Of a stretch of DNA of 64,000 nt, positions 1 through 17,703 are shown piece after piece. Position 1 is the first letter of the stretch, and each line of letters starts with the position of its first letter. Source of the DNA: Urophycis tenuis (lineage: Eukaryota > Chordata > Actinopteri > Gadiformes > Phycidae); NCBI GenBank assembly GCA_036785325.1, contig JAXIVH010000025.1, forward strand, positions 238,501-302,500. Reading direction: 5' to 3'. A program made the translations under genes and the position numbers. Below the pieces are notes generated by a model. That model worked only from the letters and a program-made list of their open reading frames with translations, did no database searches and was not told the DNA's origin.

Positions 1-212
1 ACTTGTTATCAGTTGATTGCAATCTGCAACCTAACCGCTGGATGGCACTAAGTTCTACACACGTCCCTTTTTTTAGTATCTTAGCCTGAAGCTTCCAAGA
101 AAGAAGCAGATGCTTAAAAGGATTGTTCTTTCCAGCCACCATACCAGCTGTGCGTACACAGGGAAAAATATGAAATATTTTAACACCGTATGGCATCCAT
201 ATCTGTCTTCAG

Positions 213-4826
<4,614 letters not shown>

Positions 4827-7800
4827 CACACTTTTAGACATTGAATTGAACATTTACACTGCTCAACATTATCGCTCCTGTTAGATTTGTCGTATGGGCC
4901 TTTGGACACAACACGAGTTTTAAGGAAGAGGTTGCAAAAAGGTTGCTATGGAAGCATTGTGCCTACTGTTAGATGTGCAGTTTTTTTGTGAACTGTAGGT
5001 GGTTGTTACCCTAGTTTGAGTACAAATTAGTCTATTTTCATAAATATTTTTTATAAATACTAGTTTTATTTTTAGTAGATACTGGAGACTGCACACGATT
5101 GTAATTAAATGCATGACCAATTCTAGAAACCATCGTTTGCACTTCATCGATGAATTGAAGCATTCTGATGGAGTAACTGTAGGGTGACACACACACATTC
5201 ATTTTCTGTGTGTGAATCAGTTATTCGTTAATGAATGAATGAATTGTATGCAATCATTTATATTTTAAATGCATTCAATATGCAATCTCGACAGAACGGT
5301 TTGAAAACAACCATTCAAATTAAATTGTCGAACGAGCAACAAAATGGCGGTTCTGGTTAACTGTTGAGCCATCTGTCTTTCACTGGTACTGTTGGGGGCC
5401 AGAGTTTTAAGCTTGTTTTCCTTCTTTCTCTTTGTTTTGCCTTGCTGTACTGTGGTAGCATTGTAGTAACCAAGAAGAATTGTTGAAGGAACCAGATATA
5501 TGGCAAACTTTAGGATGCTGTCCACAGGTGACTGTTGGGCACCTTGAAGCCAAATGTATGTATATGTATTCATGTACTCTTAGTGTTTGAGGTAGAGAAC
5601 TTTGTTTCAAGCAGACTTATCTGGCTGTGCCTGTATGCTCTATAATCCTTAAGTTCCTCATAAATCTATTGTATTGGTGCTTTATGCTGATAAAATGTGA
5701 TGCTTCATTCTAATATGTATTATTAAGAGTCTATTTTTCATTTAGTATTATTTGCAATAGGCGTATAAAATTTTACAATATTTTAATCGGTGAAAAGGAT
5801 TTTTTTTAACTTATTTTTAGCTCTTGATGTCAATCATTACAGGATACACGAAACACTACTGAGACATGAGTAATAGCAAAAATAAAAAATCTATTTTTTT
5901 CTCCTACAAATTATAAAATATCTTCACTTTTTTTTCCATACACTTATGTGGTTTCATTTGTAATTGTTTTTGTGTATATATTTTTAAATGTGAAGTGTTG
6001 GTTTCCTTGCGTTACTTCTAACAGTAAGATTGCTACCAGGGATACTCACACTAAGTTTGGATTAATGTGAAAATCATACTTATGAATTGAAAGTATCACG
6101 GGTATGTAGAACATAAGGATATTGAATATCGCTTTGACTGGACTATCTCTTGGATTGGATTCAACACTATTCCATACATGGCTTGTAAACAATTACATTT
6201 TTTAGTCGGATTTGGAATGTGTGGATGTGATTTGTTTTTTGTTACATTTCCACTCTTGCAATCAGATTTTCAATACGCAGTGCATGTATCTACATTAATT
6301 TGTGTTATGCCTTTTTGTTTTTTTTATTTGATGTTTGTAAACATAAAAAATACATTTCAATTAAAACCCAAGTTATAACACAAATTATGCAATTTATAAT
6401 TCTGCACAAATCTATGCGAGATGATGTCACTTGTCATAGTTTGTAGGGCAAATGAACCCACAATTACGTTTTAGTTTTAGACATGAACTGGAAAAGAAAT
6501 GTCAAGTATTATTTACATTTTTTTATCATTACTCAATATATGTAAAACCTCAATGTGTTTCTTAACATCCTTTCTCTCTGTTGTTTCCAGTCAAATTGCT
6601 TGTCCATGGTGGTTTTTATTATTATTAATATTATTCTTAAATGTGATGCATTTCTGGGTCATTTTTGACCCGAGCTAGATTGTACTGAGAAAAAAAACAT
6701 TCAATTATTGGACTACCATGGTGTGGTATTTTTTTATATTAAACATATATTGTTTTTTTTTTTTTAATTGGTTTTGACTACCTCAGGTTTCATATAAAGT
6801 CTACCAAAGTTATTTGTCACTTAAATTGCTTTCATGTATGTTAATACATGTGTGTGGGGTATTTTTTGTTTAAAAATATTTACCATTTATTAATACACTA
6901 ACAACTGTTTTTTTTGACACGTTATATCTTTGATGTGAGCCTCCAAATAAATGGGACCCTGTGTAGACAACTTGCAAATGTTATTTTATATGAATGTTTT
7001 TGAAGTGCCCATAGCAGTATCATGAAGGGGGGAAAATACTACAGAAATGCAAGTCTATCACCACAAAATGTTATACGCCACTTAAAAAAACAACCTAAAA
7101 TATTAGGTGGTGGTGGGGGGGGGGGGGGGGGGGGGATAATATAACATTACAGAAGGATGCAACAATAACAATTATGTTGTAGTTATTACATTTTCATTTT
7201 GTAGCTATTACTTTTATTGTCGGGCAATTGTGTAGACAATAATTTACCTGGTTAAGCTAAAACTGGAAAAGGCAACATCCTATGATTTTTGATAATGTGA
7301 TGTGATGACAAATATTTCTTAAATCATACTTGTGATTTTGTTACACGGTTTTAGTGACACCATTGTTTTCTTAACCAATATACACAGGGTTTAAAGACCC
7401 CACTCTAGGACAAATACCACTGTAATAGAACCAAACACGTTTAATGTTATGTCTTCAGTTGCTTTGTTATGGTTTTAGTCCAAAAATGTGTATTATGTAT
7501 TCAATAAATATTTTATAGAACCATTCAATTGGTCCTTTTTGTGAAAATGTGTCCCTATCGCTTTGTTGGATCAAACGGAACACTATCGATGTTCTGATTG
7601 AATTAGAATGATTGCATTCTAATTCGAACATCAGAATCAGAAAGGTTAATTTGACTTGGTGGTTGGTGCATGACAATAAAGACAGTGCAAGCTATAAAGA
7701 CATAAAATAAAATTCAGAAAATGTACAAAGTTCTTAAAAGTGTACAGTCACTCCGAGTAAAATCGATTATAGTGACAAAAGTCACCACAAGTTGAGTGTG

Positions 7801-8030
7801 ACGTGTTGTGCTGCTTCATGACAACGAGGCGTCTCGCGGCTGTTTATTCCACTCAAATGCTGAGTGGAATAAATCCCTTTCTTCAGATTTTAGTACTCCA
7901 GACTAAAGACGCAGATTTGCCAGACATATACACCTTTGGTGGTGGTGGTATGGCTCGGCATGGCTCACCCTTTTGTTGAACAATTTTAAAAACGCGGTTG
8001 AAATTCTTACACGGTGTACATCCTGTGTGA
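4827..8030 (+). other. map3k1 3' UTR and map3k1-il6st intergenic region
   Basis: This AT-rich stretch follows the map3k1 stop and has no believable coding frame. AATAAA-type signals occur at 6946-6951 and 7675-7680, either of which could end the transcript. Vertebrate MAP3K1 genes are known for long 3' UTRs, so I infer that much of 4827 to about 7700 is UTR. Features inside are a run of about 21 G at 7115-7135, an imperfect hairpin around 7585-7640 and a 13-bp hairpin at about 7847-7874 (ttattccactcaa pairing with tgagtggaataa). Confidence 0.5.
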
Positions 8031-8098
8031 GTGTGTATATGTGTGTGCGCGCGTCCACTGAACACGTTGTGCCCTCCATCTCACGCTCTCCCCTGGCG

Positions 8099-8460
8099 TG
8101 ACGTCATCCACAGACAACAGCCCACGAAGGTACCGCGAGCGGAATGGAGGGACGAGGGGGGGCAGAGGGGCGGGGAAAGGGGCGGGAACCTAGCCGTGCT
8201 TTACGCAACGTGACGCGCTTCTGGGCGTGACATACCGGAAAACAACATGCAGTTTGGCAACATGTCAATTCTGAATTTCCAGACTATTTCTGTTCGGTAG
8301 TAACTGATTCCTGCCGAGTCCAAACGACACTGATTATTCGGTACTTTCTTTACACGTGTTTTCGCTCATTGGGTGTCGCGGGTACGATGCGGTACACGGG
8401 CTAGTGGAACGGAGCGGTTCTTGTTTCGGGCCGTCCTTTGCTGTACCGCCAGGCTTTGAG
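8099..8460 (+). promoter_or_regulatory. Likely il6st promoter and non-coding first exon
   Basis: A locally CpG- and GC-rich stretch contains a perfect palindromic CRE (TGACGTCA, 8099-8106) and two GC boxes (ggggcgggg near 8167 and ggggcggg near 8179). A strong donor, gag followed by gtaagcg, lies at 8461, which would end a non-coding exon 1. The first coding exon, with its own 3' splice site, starts at 8927, so a 5' UTR exon upstream is expected. The transcription start cannot be fixed from sequence alone. Confidence 0.5.
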
Positions 8461-8928
8461 GTAAGCGACTACGTACATTTACTCAAGTTTTTGTTTTAAA
8501 TGATCCAAGTCACGTAACACTCGTTTTTATACGCCGCTGTTTATGCGATAATGTTGGTATATTCTTCTTAAAAAGAGACCTCGTGGGGTTTTCTTGTGGA
8601 GGTGAATAACTTGCTTTAGCATTAGCCCACGTACGTCCTTATGTTATTCCAGGGTTTGCCTGATTGTTGGGACAGCTTCACGAAAGACTCGGGGAAAACG
8701 GGTTGAAAGTTGTTCTTTGCTCACATTGTACCGACAGTAAAAGCACCAGAACTACACTTGTTACAAACATTAAACATTATTACATTATTCCACCTTATCG
8801 GTGGACGGACATGCTAACTATCTCCGTGCAGTTGCATAACCATCCACGTTAAAAGGGCACTGTCAGCTGCAGTCATCAGTCCTGTTCCTGTTATTAATCC
8901 AATGATCTGGTGTAGATCTCTTACAGAC

Positions 8929-11900
8929 ATGACGGTGGTTCACTACTTGGGTTTGTTCCATCACATGCTGTTGGCATTCCTGGTCTCGCCTGGCCCGGCC
9001 TTCAGCATCGGTGAGGTTCTGTTTTTAATCTCCCATTGTTTGTAACCCTAATAGATTTAAAACAATTACACGCTGCTGGTGCCTCCTCCTTTCCTTCTTG
9101 TCTTACCTAACTGAACTTGCCAAAAGAAGAGAGACAACAGAATAAACTACCTTCAAGGTTAAAGTTATTTGAACTCTATCTCTCATCTATGCCTCGCATA
9201 TGCCCAGGTGTAGATGTTGTCATTACATGTTGTACCTGTTGTCATTATTACATGTTGCTCACAATTAGGAATGCATTTTTAGCGGGTGCTTTCATCCCAA
9301 AGTGGAAATTGGGTTGTCTTTCAGGTGTCACTTGGAATAAATACTGTTGCCAAAATAAAAAACTTTACCAGGCAGTTTAGCAGTTTTTTAATTAGTGGTA
9401 GACAAGTGCGTAATAGGAGATCACAACAAGTAGTTATAAACGTTATAAACGACTAAGTTGATGGGATGTTCAGTCAACTCAGTTGATGGGATGTTCAGTC
9501 AACTCAGTTGATGGGATGTTCTTTCGAGGTAGAGGGTACATTTACAGACCTGTTTTTTGAAGATGTGGAAATAGTGCAGATGGAATAGTCTCAGGTAGTT
9601 GCGTCAGGACTGCCAACTTACTTGGAGCTGCGTTCCAAGAAATGAAAACAGGTTCCTGATATCTGAGATATTGTCATTGCGGTTATTCATTGGAATTAAC
9701 AGATTACAGATTAATTTAGCTATCTGAGATTCTCACATTCTTTTGTGTGATTTGTATTGCGGTAGACTGCACATCATGCAACTTTATTACATTCCATGGA
9801 ATATATTGTTTGGTGTGTGTCTACAACATTCATTTATGAGGCCATGAGAGACTTTCTCATGAACTGAAGTTAGTTAGGATAAGTTAGGGCAAGAGGAAGA
9901 GGTGAACAGCAGCTCACACCCATTCCATCCCATTCCTTAACAATTCATTATTTAATTTTTTGGTTACAAAAGGGTGCATGTCAGTTTTCTTAACTTAAAC
10001 CAACATCAATTCCAGAAATGAATTGCTTCAGTTTTAAATTGCAAATGAAACCAAAATCGAAAGGTCTGCCAGCAGCCAGTCATGTCTACATTAAAAATCT
10101 TTGACACATTAAAAAAGTGCAAAAAATAATAAAATAAAAAATAAGACACCAACAGTTGAGCACCCAAAGTCATATATAAAAAAACAAGAAAGTGTAGTTT
10201 ACCAGTAATGATTGTAGTATCAAAGCTACAATTACAATTTGTTTCCTAATCATCCAAATGATGATTGAGCTGTTTTATTAAAAGGAACAGGGACATACCC
10301 TGAGAACCAACCTAGATGCTGATATTTTAAACAGTTTACAAAGAAAACTTGAAGCAGATTAACAATCTGCTTCAAGTTTTCTTTGTAAACTGTAAACTGT
10401 ATTTCATTGATTTTAATTTCTTTGTCCTCAGACTACAAGACTGATGTGAGCCTTTCACCACAGTCTCCAGTGGTGGAAATAGGGAAGAATTTTACCGCCA
10501 CATGTGTTCTGGCCAATACACATGAAGCAACTGCGGATGACCTCGTATGGTCCTTTAGCTCGAAACCTATTCCTCGGGACCAGTACACCCAAATCAACGG
10601 CAGTGCTGTCAATGTCACTATCGCAATCACGAGCGAAACACCAGAGTGGTTGTATTGTCATGGCAAGAAAAATCCACACAGCATCTCCGAAGCCACCAAC
10701 ATGTCTGGCATTAAACTAATAAAAAAGTGTAAGTTCCTGTGTGTGTGTGTGCGTGTGCGTGTGTTTAATATTTTACTATCAATGTCATCCAGTGTCTGTA
10801 AATAGCATTCTTTCTTATTTACTTTTTCAGATCCCCTTGCAAAGCCAGAGAATCTCACCTGTATGGCCGTGCAGGTGGGCACCCTCATCTCAGGGAACAT
10901 TACCTGTTTTTGGGATAACGGAACGCCTCCGGAGATGGCAAAAACCACATTAATTGTGGAGTATAGGCAAGTACAATTGGTGGCTGTCTCAGGATTCAAC
11001 TTGTAATTTCCCCTTTGATGCAAGCAATGTTTTGAGGCATTCTGTTTTGATTTAGTCTGCAGAGTTTCCTTATTGTTCATACACATCTTGTCTTAACATT
11101 AGATTTGATTCAAATATGTAATGGTTTATCTAATGAACTTATTCATTAATTGCAAATGTTCCAAGTTAAAACTAGATTCAAAAGAAATTATGTTATTGAC
11201 ATTTTGCTAGTTAGGTTTCATGCTGTGTATAGAAAATTCATTATTTACAGTAAATGTCAGCATCAACTTTTTGTCCATCACCTTGAAAAGCAATGAAACA
11301 TCTCTAATAGTAGCATCTCCTATTCAATACTTTTCAACAGTGACAATAAAAAGCATGGAAATGGAAATGGAAACAGTGGGCAACTAACACTGGAGCTCTT
11401 CCCTCATCACCTGGAGCTTAAAGTTTGGGTGGAATCCGAGAATGCCCTCGGAAAAGTGCAGTCGGACGTTCTGCAAACCGAGGCTGAACAGTTTGGTGAG
11501 TCGCATGCAATCTGCTGCGTATTAATTGACAGTGTTTGTGGGTTATTAATTGCTGATGGTCAAATGTGTCCACCTGAGACTTTGGTTGAATGCTCTATAT
11601 GTAAATGACTGCTAATGAGATGTAACTTCATAAAATATACAATCATGCCATATTATTTGCAGTGTTACAGTTGGTAGATAGATATTTATCTCTCTATCTA
11701 TTTATTGAACATAAATAATAATAAGGGATCAATAAACCTGCAGTTACTCGTAACACAGTTATAAGCAAATGAACTAAGCAAGATCAACACACTCAGTACG
11801 TTTACATGCAGCAAGAAATTTGAATTTCTGATCGGATCAGATAATGACATGCGTAAGACCGGATCACTTGTCCGAGTATACATGCCGTTCAGAGAATCGG

Positions 11901-14900
11901 ATTAACAGCCGGAGCATGGGCTGACTCTGGACGCTATGTGGCGCTGCGCATGTGCAGAATGGCACTGCGCGTGCGCAGAATGCAAAATCTGATTCAGATC
12001 CGATTGCTGAGTATACATGCCGTTAAAAGTCCGACTATGATCTGTAGTACACCTATCCAGGTGTAGTTATCCGATTTTAGATGTCCGAAATAGGTCCGAA
12101 GTAGGTCGGATTAAGGTGTTTACATGCACTTAAAAAGTCCGAACGATGTCTTATACGATTAGAAATTCGAATTTCTTGCTGCATGTAAACGTACTGACTG
12201 TTTTAACAGATCAGAGTTCACGTTCTAAGGAAAACATTTACGTAGGTCCGCTGTGTGGTCAGAACTCCAATTGTGACAGATTGCAACAGAAAAGTGTGTG
12301 TGTGTGTGTGTGTTAGGTTGCTGTTGGGTATTTCATAATGGCTTGATGCTCCTCTACAGTGAAAACAAACCCACCATCAAATGTGAAAATCATCAGTGAG
12401 AATCGCAATTTTTCTACATCACTTCTAATAACCTGGACGCCGGCCATTGAAAAGGCATATGTGAAACTGATTTATCAAATCAGATACAGCTCACTTTACT
12501 CTCATACGTGGTTTGAGGTAAATTTGACTGTTCTTTCATTCATGGTATATGTGTGTATGTGTGTCTTATAATTGTACATAGAATATGGAATTTCAAAGGG
12601 TTTGAAAATTCTTCTGTAATTGCAGCGTAATTGGGTTGTCTTTCAGGTGCCACTTGCGGACACTGCGAGTGATATCCAGTCTTTTAGAATACAATCCCTC
12701 AAACCGTACACATACTACGTCACTCAAGTGCGATGCAAAATATATCTAGAGGGCTTTGGTTATTGGAGTGATTGGAGTAACAATGCCTCTGCAAGGACAC
12801 CAGAAGCCCGTAAGTATTACCAGTTCAGAGTGGGACATATCCTTGGTATACTCAAACAAATTGTCTAGTCGTACCCTGAAGCATACAGAGGGCGAATTTT
12901 CCCTCGTAATGGTGGCAAAACTAAATGAACAAAACTAAAATCATATCAACAATAGAACAAAACAGGTGTAGCGCGAACCCAATGCAGCATGCAATATTTA
13001 TTTGCTCACCTCAAATAGGACTCCAGTCTTATAGACATGAATTAAAAAAAGGTTATTTTGCGTTACTATTAGGCTGAACAGCTAGTCCTGTGCATGCATG
13101 GGGAACTCTACAACAAAGTTCCGTGGACAGTCTCAGAAATGCACCTCGGCAATATCACCTCATTGATTCAATATCATTTGGGAGCGTGCAGAGCATATAG
13201 CCAACTGCTTGATCACGGCAGGTTGTACTGCAATGATGGTAAAATGGATTCCACATCCATGGAAACGGACCTCAGACAAACTCAAATATCAATGTTAACT
13301 GGACTGGCATTGTGATGCAATAACGCATGCTCAAGCATACTAGTTGGGTTTTTCTTCAAATGTATTATATTATATAATCATTTTTGACAGCTTTCATATT
13401 TTCAAATGGATTTTAATTTGAAAGTATGAAATACCAAATTTCCTGTCAGGGATAAATAAAGTTGATCTATCTATCTATTTAGTAAAATTTCTACAAGTTA
13501 AAGCACTCCAACCAAACCAAAATAATGAGTATTAATTTACCCAATGTCCTAATTGTATAATTTGATGTACTGTTCATGGGAAAAAAAAGTATTTGCTAGA
13601 AACTAGTATTTTCTAGTGATATTACTAACATTTGCATTACGTATTATGTATAATAGATTGACGGCCCCGATATTTTTCAACATAAATGTTTGTATTTTTG
13701 TGTGCTTTTGCTGTTTTTAAAAAATCTAGGTCCAAACAGTAAACCAGACTTATGGTGGACCCTCTCCAGTAACGAAGGCACAAAAAAGCCGATGCTTCAT
13801 ATACTCTGCAAGGTGAATAACAAATCAACCATCAAATCACATGAGAAAATTTGACAATTTGACGTTCTTGACAATTGACTATTATTTGAGAATGAAAGCA
13901 CCCCTCATCCCAAGTGGCAAATGGAGATGTTTTCCTTGAGATGTTGCTCCGTCTGGTCATGTCATGGTGCTCTGCGTGCGGCAGCAGAAAGGGTCTGGCC
14001 CTGTGTGTACGGTGATGGGCGATGAAGGGCGATGACGGGTGGTGGTGGTCTTGAGCCGGATGCTATAGAGCGGCGCCGCGGCGCCCGCGTGAGCGCTAAT
14101 GGTTAGGAATACGAGCCGCCTCGGTTCCCGTCGACACACGCGGCGGCCACGACGGCGGCCTGACTGCTCTGTGTGAGGGATGGCCAGGACGAGTCGTCAG
14201 CGTGGAATGATGCCGCGGGGGGAGGCGAGAGACGACAAAGCAGTGGCAGTGAAACGATAATTAAAGAGACACCCTGTGCATTGAAAAAGAGTAAATAAAT
14301 AACCCAATTTGTCTCAAGCGAGCTCTGTTAGAAGGGCGGCGCCCCAGCAGCCCACCGCTAAGGCTTGGTGTTTGACGGTGACCCGGGTTTGACTCCTGCC
14401 AGCCCCACAGTCATGTGCTGCATGTCTTCCCCTCTCTTCACCATACTTTTTTATTTAAAAAAAATAAATAAATAAATAAATAATTGAAATACACTGACAA
14501 AGGACATGCGTATAACTGCGACAGAGCGGTTAATAGCAGTTCTATTGGAAATGGGAATGGAAATAAAGGGGTGCGAATTGTTAGGATGCCACCAGATGAA
14601 ACCATTAGTGGCACCAGTACCACAAGTAGACCATGGTGTTCAGGCACAACACCGACCGTCCAGCCCAGCGGGTCATGATGGTGACCAGTAACGTTACAAA
14701 TATATGATACCAATAGAAGACACCAATGTGCTGTCTTGATAGACCACCATGCAGCCCAAGTCTCTGACAGGAATGTGTTGCTTTTTTGTTTATAATCTAA
14801 CTGTGTTGCCACTGCAGAGGTGTCTTAACTGCTGGCCTCCAAAGAAAATGTAGACCTGCCATGAGATGGTTAACACTTTGATGGGAAAGCTTTATCTAGC

Positions 14901-17646
14901 TGAAGGTTTCTCACTAGTCCACCGTTGTTATCCATTTCTGCGTAGATTCTAAACGATCATTATTATATGATATATTTTTACTCAACATTTCTATTGCTTT
15001 TATTTGTTAGGAGCCTGAATTGTCCAACGGCAGGATCACACACTATGACATAAAGATGCAAAGCGGGCCATCGCAGACGGTCAAGATGAACGATACAAAC
15101 ACTGGGTGGAAGTTGTATCGAAGGAACCCTGTTGATCTGGGACAGATTGAGCCGTCAAAACGGATCGTCTACGCCGAAGTTGTCGCCTACAATTCTGAGG
15201 GACATTCTCCCATGGCCAAGTTAAAAATCAACAGAACCAGTAAGAGACTGATGCCTCAGACACAACGCTTTTTATGTTTGATGCTGTATTTTATGTTATA
15301 TTATATTATATCATTATGTTTTAATTTCTACATACCCCCCCGGTTAACATGTCTAATATTAATACCCTGTGGGTTTTGCACTTTTTGTAATTTGATGTAT
15401 GATTCCATCCTGTGTATCTTTGCTCTTTTTGCGTGTTATTCAGGGCCTCCGCCTGTAAACGACCTCGAGTGGTCCAGCCGTGAGGGCCAGTTAGAGATTC
15501 AGTGGCAGCCGCCCAACCCTTCAACTGTGCGAGTGACAGAGTATGTAGTGGAGTGGGTATGGGGGAGTGGCAAAGAGAAGGACTGGCAGAGGGAGCCCTT
15601 GCACTCATCAAAAACGGTCATCAGAGGTAATTAAGCCCGTGGCTCCATTTTGAAAATGTCGCAAGCCGCGCAAAGATTCCATCTGTATTTCGCTGGCTTC
15701 ATGGCGTTTTGTTTTTTCGTCAGGAGACCTGGAGAATTTTACATTATACAACGTGTCTGTGTACCCGTTGTACTCTGAGTGGGTTGGACAGGCGGCTACT
15801 GTAGCAGCCTACTTGGAACAAGGAGGTGAGAGAGAGTATTACGTTTGAATGAATCTCTTATGTGTTGTAGGTTGTTGTCTCTTGGAAGAGGATCATTGAT
15901 GTTACCATGTTACACGGGTCAATTTCATAACACAAGAAATGCGAGAAGCTCACAACACAGTGTGTTTCTATGTGTGTTTCTGTGTGTGTGTGTGTGTGTG
16001 TGTGTATTTTGTGTTTCTGTGTATTAAATGTAATCGATTATTTTATTTTAAGGTTAGGGTTCGACCTGCTGTACCCTAGCCAAATGTTTCCGATATTATA
16101 CCTTTAAATAAATACATAATAAATTATCAGTGGATAATCACTGGAGAAGTATGTCTTCTTTGTAATCATATTGTTTTGTGTTTTGTAGTTTGCATTTGTA
16201 GTATGCATTGTAAGTTTTTAAGTATGTATGGAGGTGTTCAATGTTGTTGAAAATAGTCACTCTTGAGAACAGTTATAATTTCATCTTTGACACATTTTAC
16301 TGGAAGAGGTTTTGGTTATTTACTCTGTGTCTTTTTTCAGCTCCATTAGAGGCTCCTGTGGTGAAGATTAAACACCTTAGAAGCAACGAGGCAGTGGTGG
16401 AATGGAACGAGATTCCTCTAGAAAGACGACGCGGCTTCATAGTTAACTACACAATAATTTATTCCACTAAAGGCCACACGCATGGTAAGAACCTGACAGA
16501 CATGATCAGCGTGCCGTAATGTGTGCATCATTGTTATCTGTGTAGGTTGTGTGTTTATATCATGTACAAATGACAGCACTGATTTTTGTACATGTACAAA
16601 AATCAAGTTCTGGAACCAAAATGCCGCCGCCCTGAAAGCCTTTCTGTGTTCCTACTGAAGTAAGCGCTGAGGACGAACAAGGGGCAATGTATTTCACTCT
16701 TGGCCTTAAGTATCCCCTTTGTTCCACAGGAGACATAGCTGCAGTATCGTCTTATACAGAATGCTAATGGAGTGAATCTATACAGCGCAGCTATAGACTG
16801 CTGCCTTTTATTTCCCCCTCGGGTTTATTTGCCAGAAGCTCGTACTTGCATTACCCAGAATGCAGCTCGCTAGCATCTTGCCCAGGCCATGTTTTGAACT
16901 TGAAAGAAGACCTACGAGCTACAAGTTGTTGCGCGTATGGTCCAGATTTGTATCTGTATTTTGCGTGTTTTGTGGGGCGTCGATATCTTGTACTTTGCAT
17001 TATTTACTTTGCTTTAAGGTGCCTTCCTGCTATAGAAACCATTTTTCACTAACGCTGTTGTGACATTGCTATATTTAATACATTATCATAAATGTATAGA
17101 GTTAAAAATACATGATATATGTGAAGGCTATAGGGTTGTGCCAAAAATTTGTCATGGCATTTTGTGCTGAACGGTGCTGTATAAACAAACTCAACTTTGT
17201 TCTGACTGACTGAAAGTAGAACATACGTTTGTTGCCTTGATATTATGTTAAGCCCCTTAAAACTTGAATATGAATATGAACTTTAATATATAACTGACTG
17301 TGAACTGTGCTTGTTAATTTGCAGTCATACCACTGTCAGGTGACACCTATTCATACAATATGAAAAAATTGATACCAAGCACCAGGTACCGGGTCACGGT
17401 TACGGCGTCGACAGCCGGAGGCTCGATCACCAGCTCAGAGCATCTGTTCAACACTGTGAAATATGGTAAATATGGACTTACTACTATACTGTATATTTAG
17501 AAATGAACCCTGAGTTTGAAATAATGTTCATTTACTATGTAAGATTACTTTTGGGCTGTGTCTGAAATCGCTCACTCCCTCACTTTACTGTTCACTATTT
17601 GGGTGTCAAGATTTTGTAGTGCTGTTTGAATTCTGCGCTCAAATCT

Positions 17647-17703
<57 letters not shown>

